Assembly (NCBI GenBank): GCA_002310115.1
Contig: DBYI01000096.1
Coordinates: forward strand, 1 to 14,831
Reading direction: 5' to 3'
DNA length: 14,831 bases
Source: Ruminococcus flavefaciens
GTDB lineage: Bacteria; Bacillota; Clostridia; Oscillospirales; Ruminococcaceae
This document shows, piece after piece, positions 6,106-14,500 of this stretch; position 1 is the first letter of the stretch, and every line of letters begins with the position of its first letter. The notes beneath the pieces are model-generated. The model was not told the DNA's origin. It made no database searches and worked only from the letters and a program-made list of their open reading frames with translations. The position numbers and the translations under genes were made by a program.

Positions 6106-8193
6106 TTGGAGCAGCAACACAATGAAAATTACGATATATCTTGGATACACGAATTGTTAGGCGACATTTTAAAGCTTTCTACGGACAAAGAGCGTTCTTT
6201 GCTCATTGAGAAGTATAGCAATGAGCATAAAGGTGAAATTGAAGGAGTAATATTGACTGATGCGGACAATATAGCTGAAATGTTGGTACGAATCAGAAAT
6301 TACACAGGCATTGTCAATCATAAGCTGATGTCGCTTTCAGATAATGAGAAGGCTGAGCTCGAAGAGACCGAGCGAATTATTGATGAAAACCAGTTCGATT
6401 ACTATTTCCAGCCCATTGTTAATGCCAAGGATGGTGAAATATACTCTTATGAAGCACTTATGAGACCGAAAAGCTCTTTGAAGCTCTCACCGCTCCATAT
6501 ACTGAAATATGCAGGACTTGTTAACAGGCTTCCAGATATCGAACGCGGCACTTTTCTGAATGTACTAGGTATAATAGACCTGCGAAAAAGTGAGTTTATG
6601 GGAAGGTATGTGTTCATTAACAGCATTCCTGAGGCAAAGCTTGAAGCAGAGGACTACAGAAAGGTCACGAAAATGCTTCTTAAGCACGCAGATGTAGCAG
6701 TTGTTGAGATGACAGAGCAGTCTGAGATTGACGATGAGAGTCTGGAGTCTCTCAAGGAACGTTATAAGAATATGGGCGTAAAAATGGCTATCGATGACTA
6801 CGGCTCGGGATATTCCAATGTTGGCAATCTTCTTCGATATATGCCGAATTTCGTAAAAATAGACCGTTCTCTGCTGCATGAGATACATACAAGTCCGAAA
6901 AAACGCCATTTTGTAAGGGAAATAATACAGTTCTGCCATGATAATGATATCCTTGCTCTCGCAGAGGGCGTTGAAACTGCGGATGAGCTGCATACTGTCA
7001 TACTTTTGGGAGCTGATCTTATTCAGGGATATTTTACGTCAAGACCTGCACCTGAGATTATAGAATCTATTCCTGATGATATAAAGCAACTTATAAAGCG
7101 ATATAATCAGGAGCGAGAGGAAGGCATAGGTCAGCAGGTATATCTTGCTGATAGTGCAGAGAGAGTTCTGCTTGACAGACTTGCACCTTCGGGAATAAAG
7201 TGCATAGTTGTCGGCGCAAACGGAAATGGTGATGTTATTGTTGAGGGTGATCCGAGTGTTGACTCTCAGATACGAATAGAAACGCGAAAGGGCTTCTGCG
7301 GCAGGATAATTCTTGAAAACTCATGGCTCACCAGTATAAAAAATAAGCCCTGTATAGATATCGGCGAGGAAAATGATATCACAGTCGTACTTATCGGGGA
7401 TAATAAACTCGATTTGGGTGGAATAAGAGTTCCTGAGTCTTCAAAGTTCACTCTTTCAGGGGATGGAAGGCTCGAGATAAACCTTGATGATAAGGATTAT
7501 TATGGTATCGGAAATGGAGTCGGTTTACTGCATGGAGAACTTGTTTTTGAGCAGTCTGGCAGACTTACTGTTAATTCCAACGGGAAGACGGGTATTGCCA
7601 TAGGCTCAGGAAATGGTGGTATTATAAGGATAAATTCTGGTCAGTATCGTCTGAATCTGCAGGGGGATGTTGCAGTTGGTATTGGAGCATTGTATGCTTC
7701 TACGAAATTGTGTATCCATGACTGTGATATCGGCATGGAAATGACTTCGGCACGCGGAACTGCTATCGGTAATATCGGTAGAAGCAACGATATCAGTCTA
7801 TATAAGACCTCTGCGAAGATATTCATGTCTGGTATAGAGCTTGTCGGTATCGGAACTCTTGACGGTGAAACCTCAAAGCTTTCATTGAAGGAAGCGAGTT
7901 GCTTCGTAAATATCAAGGGAGAACGGTGCTCGGCTGTAGCGGCTCTCGAGGGAAAAAGCGATATAGTTGTAGAACAGGCTGCTGTTCGTTTAACGGTGGA
8001 GGGGAAGCAGTCCCTCGGTATAGGTGGTTTTACGGGAGCTACAAGTATAACGCAGACTGATGCGAATACTCATATAATTCTCAATTCTGCGGCAAATGCT
8101 GAAAAATTTCTCAAGCGTGAAAACATAGATTCTTCTCACGGAAAATTCATATTCACGCTTAACGGAACTGATAATCTCGTTATTGAAGGATAG
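6106..8193 (+). CDS. EAL-domain c-di-GMP phosphodiesterase with C-terminal beta-solenoid
   Basis: 695 residues, cytoplasmic: no signal peptide or membrane helix. Start is TTG 6106, fixed by AGGGGGGGAG (6091-6100) just ahead. Residues 1-90 are helical and charged and may mediate dimerisation. The EAL domain spans about 93-330 and keeps the visible catalytic set: Glu116 (EALMRP), Asn172, Glu201 (VEMTE), Asp230-Asp231 (DDYGSGYSN), Lys251 (VKIDRS), Glu287 and Glu290 (AEGVE), Gln307 (IQGYF). It is therefore predicted to hydrolyse cyclic di-GMP to pGpG, lowering c-di-GMP. No GGDEF domain is present. After a linker, residues about 345-695 are beta-rich, with about seven repeats of roughly 28 residues carrying a G-I-G turn, predicted to form a right-handed beta-solenoid. 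That fold is common in surface proteins, so finding it here in a soluble signalling enzyme is odd. The gene stands alone between its promoter and terminator, directly ahead of a giant surface-protein gene. Confidence 0.95.
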   Translation: MEQQHNENYDISWIHELLGDILKLSTDKERSLLIEKYSNEHKGEIEGVILTDADNIAEMLVRIRNYTGIVNHKLMSLSDNEKAELEETERIIDENQFDYYFQPIVNAKDGEIYSYEALMRPKSSLKLSPLHILKYAGLVNRLPDIERGTFLNVLGIIDLRKSEFMGRYVFINSIPEAKLEAEDYRKVTKMLLKHADVAVVEMTEQSEIDDESLESLKERYKNMGVKMAIDDYGSGYSNVGNLLRYMPNFVKIDRSLLHEIHTSPKKRHFVREIIQFCHDNDILALAEGVETADELHTVILLGADLIQGYFTSRPAPEIIESIPDDIKQLIKRYNQEREEGIGQQVYLADSAERVLLDRLAPSGIKCIVVGANGNGDVIVEGDPSVDSQIRIETRKGFCGRIILENSWLTSIKNKPCIDIGEENDITVVLIGDNKLDLGGIRVPESSKFTLSGDGRLEINLDDKDYYGIGNGVGLLHGELVFEQSGRLTVNSNGKTGIAIGSGNGGIIRINSGQYRLNLQGDVAVGIGALYASTKLCIHDCDIGMEMTSARGTAIGNIGRSNDISLYKTSAKIFMSGIELVGIGTLDGETSKLSLKEASCFVNIKGERCSAVAALEGKSDIVVEQAAVRLTVEGKQSLGIGGFTGATSITQTDANTHIILNSAANAEKFLKRENIDSSHGKFIFTLNGTDNLVIEG
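7501..8040 (+). repeat. About seven 28-residue solenoid repeats in the EAL protein
   Basis: A G-I-G (or A-I-G) turn recurs at residues about 467, 498, 525, 553, 581, 610 (degenerate, SAVAA) and 638, spaced 27-31 residues. Between turns lie two or three short beta strands such as GRLTVNS, IIRINSG, ISLYKTS and KLSLKEA. Copies are divergent at DNA level, so this is an old protein repeat rather than a recent tandem duplication. Confidence 0.7.
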
Positions 8194-8206
8194 TAATATA
8201 AAATTG

Positions 8207-8259
8207 CCTGTTTTTCATTGAAAGTCTGATGGACTTACTGTGAAAAACAGGATTTTTTT
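8207..8259 (+). terminator. Intrinsic terminator of the EAL gene
   Basis: An 11-bp perfect stem, CCTGTTTTTCA with TGAAAAACAGG (ending 8251), plus an inner AAGTC/GACTT stem and seven T residues (8253-8259). It starts 13 bases after the stop codon and separates the EAL unit from the giant gene. Confidence 0.9.
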
Positions 8260-8355
8260 GCTTGAAATATTTGAAAAACAAACAACGAATGAAGAAAATA
8301 TTATTAACAAATAGCACAAAAAGATGGCATAATAAAAAAGAACGCAATTTTTATA

Positions 8356-8384
8356 TTGACTTGTTGTATAAAAAAGGATATAAT
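8356..8384 (+). promoter_or_regulatory. Strong sigma-A promoter of the giant surface-protein gene
   Basis: -35 TTGACT (8356-8361), 17-base spacer, perfect -10 TATAAT (8379-8384). Start expected near 8391, which gives an untranslated leader of about 170 nt. Confidence 0.85.
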
Positions 8385-8390
8385 TTACTT

Positions 8391-8559
8391 AAGTTGTTAT
8401 GTTATTATGCAAAAATTGCAATGAAGAGTTGATGCGTTATCAGCTTAGTTGCTGTAGTATAGCATGATTAGGCAGCTTTGTACACGAGTATAAGCCAATA
8501 TAAGTGCTGCAGTTAACATCTGCTTGAATAATGAGCACTGAAAAAAAGGAGTAATTAAA
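8391..8559 (+). promoter_or_regulatory. Long structured 5' leader of the giant gene
   Basis: Roughly 170 nt without coding signs. TGCAA/TTGCA forms a small hairpin near the start (about 8407-8421). AGTGCT (8503-8508) can pair with AGCACT (8534-8539) around an inner GCAG/CTGC stem (8509-8512 with 8520-8523), ending just before the AGGAG ribosome binding site (8547-8551). A competing pairing, GCAGC (8472-8476) with GCTGC (8506-8510), would break that stem. Alternative pairings next to an RBS suggest control, but the helices are short. No known riboswitch consensus, including the c-di-GMP classes, was recognised. Confidence 0.4.
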
Positions 8560-11500
8560 TTGATTCACAAATTTGCCAAAAGATTCACACGAAAAGCAAT
8601 TTCATTATTGGCGGCTGCTTCTGTAGTAACAGGACAGATTGCAGGAAGCATGTCACTCAACACGAAAGCCGCTGGTTTGAACTCAACAGCTAAGGTATTA
8701 CTTGATATTAAACACTGGTGGGGAGATGAAGAATATGAAACGGGTGCTGTTACTGCTGAAAATGAAATGATTACAGTCAATCCTTGCTTATCTATGGACA
8801 AATTGACTGCTGAAGCAGGATCTAACGTTACAATGAATATTTACATCGAGGATAAAAATATCGGTGATAACATTTCTTACTATTCATATGCGAACGTATA
8901 CGTTGATATGGATGCTCGTCTTAAAGCGACTGTAAAAAAGGCAACTTCTGGTGGAACGAGCGAATTGGATCTTTATAATTACCTTATGACTGATTCAGTA
9001 TACAGAAAGACACTTCGTATATATTCCTTCGATGGACATGGAAAAAACGGCATTTATGCTTCCTTGGATGTGAAAATTCCAGAAAATGCTAAGCCCGGTG
9101 ACATATTTTATTTCAATTTATGCGATCTTTACCATGAAGAGGTGAATTTTTTTATAAGCGGAGCAGATGCTTCTGATAAAATAAAGAATGAATTCGGAAA
9201 GTCACCTACATTAGCCGATACAAGTGGTGATGAGATTCTTAATGGTACTTACTATGATGGATATATTCTTATTGATCCTAAGTCTAAGGCAAAGGCTTCT
9301 GACACTGAAAGACCTTATGAGCTAGTCGTAAAGGATTCTATCGCGTATGCTGTATATGAGGATCATGCAGAGGTGGCATATGGTGAATACGAAGCGGAAA
9401 AGGCAGAAATAGTTTCTGAAATAAATGGGAAAAAGGTAACTGCTATTGCGGACTGGGCATTTGCGTACACAAATATCAAATCGGCTGTTATTCCAAATAC
9501 AGTTGTATCTATCGGTAAATCTGCTTTCCGTGCGTGTTCAATTGAAACAGTTACTATTCCAGACAGCGTTACTTCTATAGGTGCAAATGCATTCCGTTAC
9601 AGTGACATAAAAGCTGTAGATGTTCCCGATAGTGTAACGGTCCTTAACGAGTATACTTTTGCAGACTGCGATTCGCTTGAGAAAGTTACACTTCCATCGA
9701 AGCTTGAAAAACTTATGAATCATGTGTTCTCTTATTCAACGAAAATCAGTACTTTGGATCTCCCAGAAACATTAACATTTATCGGTAGCTGGACATTTGG
9801 GGCGACTAAGATAACGGAACTTAACATCCCTGCTTCAGTGACAGAAGTTGGGGCAAGTGCTTTTGGAAGCTCTAACATTGAGACTATAAACTATCCCGAT
9901 GAAAATACCACGATTCCTGCTTATGCTTATTCCGGTGCTGATCATATGAAAACTGTAAAGCTTCCTTCAAAGCTTACTGCTATTCCAGACTATGCTTTTC
10001 ATAACTGTTCATCGCTCAAATCCGTTGATGTTCCCGAAAATGTTACAAGTATAGGTGAATTTGCTTTTGCCGGATGCGGCATAGGGGAATTTACAATACA
10101 GGATTCTGTAAAAACTCTTGAGCCTTATGTATTTGCACATTCAAGGATTGAATCTATTGACATTCCAGAAAGATTTACTGAGCTACCAAAAGGAATGTTC
10201 ATGTTCAATGGTATGCTTAACAGCGTAAAACTGCCGTCAAAGATTAAAGCTGTTCCTGACGATATGTTTTGCTACTGCTCAAAACTCACAAGTATAGAAT
10301 TGCCTGATACAGTAACGAGTATAGGTGCAAATGCTATGAGTAACTGTAGCATAACAGAGATTAAGCTGCCAAAGGATATTGAAGAGATAAAGGGTTATGC
10401 TTTTATTGACACAAAGCTCAAGACTATTGAAATTCCTGAAGGAATAACAGTGATTCCTTCTCATATGGTTGCAAACTGTACGTTACTTGAGAGTATAAAG
10501 CTCCCCTCAACTATCACAAGCATAGATGAGTTAGCTTTCTCAGGCTGTACTGCTCTTAAGACAATAGAACTTCCAGACAGCGTGGAGTCTTTAGGTTACC
10601 GTGTATTTGAAAACTGCGGCGTAACAGAGTTAAAAATGCCAACATCTCTGAAAACATTGAATAGGTATACATTTGAGACATCAAACATTGAAACGGTCAT
10701 CTATGACGACAGTCTTACAACGCTTCCTGATAATGCATTCAGCTGTGTAAAAAACATGAAGTCTGTAAAACTTCCGTCAAGGATTACTGCTTTACCCAAT
10801 TATACTTTCTATTGTTGTGAATCGCTTGAAAGCGTAAAGCTACCATCAACACTCATAAGCATAGGAGAGAGAGCTTTCGCATACTGTACTGCGCTTAAGA
10901 CCCTAGATATCCCTGACAGTGTTGAGATTCTTGATTATAATGTATTTGTAAACTGTGGCGTAACAGAGTTAAAAATGCCGACTTCTCTGAAATCATTGAA
11001 TCACTGTGCATTTGAGGGATCAAACCTTGAATCGATTGTATATGATGACAGCCTTACAACACTTCCTGATTATGCATTCGGCTTTGTAAAGAATATGAAG
11101 TCTGTAAAGCTTCCGTCAGGGCTTACTGCTTTACCAAATGGTGTTTTCAACAATTGTCAATCACTTGAAAGTGTAAAGCTTCCTTTAACTCTTACAAGTA
11201 TAGGAGATAAAGCTTTCGCATACTGTAATGCCCTTAAGACAGTTGAGTTTCCTGACAGCGTTGAGACTTTAGGTTATCGCGTGTTTGAAAATAGCGGCCT
11301 TACAGAGATAAAAATGCCGATTTCTATTAAAAAGTTGAATCCGTATACATTTGAAGGATCAAACATTGAATCGATTATATATGATGACGGTCTTACAACG
11401 CTTCCTGATAATGCATTCAGCTGTGTAAAAAACATGAAGTCTGTAAAGCTTCCATCGAGGCTTACTGCTTTGCCAAATAATGTTTTCAACGGTTGTGAAT

Positions 11501-14500
11501 CACTTGAAAGTGTAGATATTCCTGATACAGTAACGAGTATAGGTGAAAGCGCTTTCTCTAACTGTAGTACGCTGAAGAGCATTGAACTTCCGGAGGTACT
11601 GACATTTATTGGTGATTATGCTTTCAATAAGACACTTGCGCTGGAAAGCGTTAAGATACCTGACAATGTTGAGAAATTAAACTACGGAACTTTTTGTTTA
11701 AGCGGTATAAAATCTGTAGAACTATCAAAAAACCTTAAAACTATCGGCATTTCTGCATTTGAAAAATCAGCTCTCGAATCTGTAAAACTCAACGAAGGAC
11801 TAACTATTATTCAGTCCGGAGCATTCTGTAACTGCAAGGCACTGAAGGAGATAGAGATACCTGAGACTGTAACAAATATTGATTATGGTGCGTTCAGGGG
11901 TACGGCTATTAGCTCCATAGTTATCCCAGAAACAGTTAAGTCACTTAACACATCACACCTGTTTATGGACTGTGAAAATCTTGAATCCGTAACTCTTCCG
12001 ACATCTGTTAATACGATATCAAATTATGCTTTTGGAAACTGTGCTAAGCTCAAAGGGGTCGATATTCCTGATTACGTTACTAGTATAGGTAACAATGCTT
12101 TTAACGGAACTACCTTTACGTCATTGTTTATACCGGGAAGTGTTACGAAAATTGAAACCAATGCTTTTGAGGGAAGCAAAATCGATACTATTTATGGTTT
12201 CAAGAGTTCTTCTGCGGAGATATTTGCAAATGAACATAATATAAAGTTCATTGCAAGTGAAGGCAGGATATGGGACAGATCAGACAGACTTCCTGTCGGC
12301 GGTGTTTATAAGCTTGGTTGTGATGTTACTCTCAGCAAAAAAACGAAAATAAGCGGTATACTTGATCTCGATCTTAACGGACATACAATAAGTGCTCCTT
12401 CAATACACTGCAGCAATACAAGTGAAGTTAGTATCAGAGACAGCTCAGCAGATAAAACAGGTGCTGTAAAGAGTACGGATTCGGATAACCTTATAGTATC
12501 TGAAAATAAACTTACTATTTATGGCGGTACATTCTATGGATATAATAAGGATAAAACTTCATATGCAACGGTAAGGATAAATTCAGGCGAATTTAACTTA
12601 AAGGGCGGAGAGGTTGTAGGATATTACAGAGGACCTCTTTCAGTCAGAAACAACGTAAATACGGTTAACCTTGAAGGTGGAAATCTTACGTTCAAATCTG
12701 GTGATATTATTGTATCTGAAACAAAAGTTGGCTGCATATGGATTGAAGATGGTTTTTCAGGTACTCTGAATATAAAAGGAACGGATATCCATTCAGATTA
12801 TTATTCTGCAGTATACGGTATTCCGACTGCCGGTACTATAAACATTTCGGGTGGAAAGATAGTAAGCAACGGAAAATACGGTGTAATATGCACAGGAGAC
12901 AGCAATGTGAACCTCAGCGGAAATATCAGCATAACAGGTAAACAAGGTGGTATTTATATACCTGAGGGTAAACCATTAAATATAACAGGTGCTGTTACAG
13001 AAGCTAAAACTAGTATTTATGCTGAAGCTTCCGGAGCTGTCACAAAAGGACTCAACAAGTATGTATCAGCAGAAGTGCTTAAGGATTTCTTACAACTGAT
13101 AAAGGCGAACGGCACACTCGGCATTAATTCCGACGGTGAAATTGTAATTGATATTCCTGTTGAAACAACTACAACGACTTCTACCACTACAAGCACATCA
13201 ACTTCTACTACAGGTACAACTACAACAACTAAACCTGCATCAAAACGTTATACAGTGTTCAATGAAAGCATGACCTGGAGTGATGCAGAGGCATATTGCG
13301 AAAAACTAGGTGGTCACCTCGCTGTTATCACCTCTGAGAAAGAACAAGAACTCGTTAACGAAGCTATAAAGGCTGCTTCTCCTTCTAAGGATTATCTGTG
13401 GATAGGCGGTGCCTGCGACAGCAATCGTGTATTCTATTGGATCACGGGTGAAACAATGGATTATAAGAACTGGCGTCCTGGCCAACCTGATAACGATGGC
13501 GGAGAAGATCGTATGATGGCTTTCAGAGCAAATGGAACATGGAATGATAATCCAGAAAGAGGATGGAATAACAATATCGATAATATGGGATTTATCTGTG
13601 AGATTGATGATGCTAAAGTTGTAAAAAAGCCAACAACAACTACTACAATCACAACTACTACGACAACAACAACCACAGTTGTCACTACAACAAAAGCACC
13701 TTTGGTCATAGGCAGTCTTACAGTTAACAACATGACCAAAGAAGAAATTGAAAAAGTGGTCGATGACATAAATGACAACGAAAATTTAACTGGTTTCCAG
13801 TACTCTATCAAAACTGGTTTTGGCGTTCCTGATATGACTATAGACAGATCCGCTGTTTACAATGAAAAAGGAAATGCTGTTTACAACAAATTGATAATTA
13901 CTAAAGGAGAAAGCACAGTTGACCTTGGAAAAGCAATCGCTGATAATTCAGATAACAGTGAAGGCGTTCGTTTCGAGGAAATCAATGCAACCGTTTACCA
14001 TACTGAAACAGTTAATGAAGATATGTTCCTTTTTGTTGACGGTAATTGCAGGTGGCTTAATGAGTTCTACGATGTACAGCTTCTTGTTATCAACAAAGGC
14101 GGCGGAAGTATTACACACGGCAAAGCAACTCTCGATGTTCCAAAGGGACTGACTCTCGTTTACAGCGATCATGAGCAAAATGTAGGAGAACTTACAAATA
14201 GAAGTGCTCAGACTGCACATTGGCATGTCCGCGGAGACGCTGCTGGTGAATATGAGCTTTCAGCTGTATATGAGGGGCTTAATAACGGTGATCCCAATTC
14301 TCCGTTTAAAATACCATTTAATACAAAGGATAAGTTCCGCGTCTACACTTCTGACGCTGTTCAAATGAATATAGAGCTTCCTAAGTATTCGTATTTAAAT
14401 AAGGATTATGTAATAAAGATAAACCTCACAAACCAAACCGACAAAAACATTTATAATCTCTTATGCGAAGTAGACAGAAGAATGCAGCTTTCAAAAGCTG

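Noticed and set aside
8391..8559. c-di-GMP riboswitch (GEMM) upstream of the giant gene
   Set aside because: The conserved GEMM core and tetraloop-receptor elements could not be found; only short generic stems are present.
9427..12240. CRISPR-like or tandem noncoding repeat array
   Set aside because: Repeats are in frame, divergent at third positions and code for BspA-type LRRs.
13461..13811. Antisense frame with a long poly-valine stretch, membrane-like
   Set aside because: It is the reverse complement of the Thr-rich linker and lectin domain coding on the + strand, so a composition artefact.
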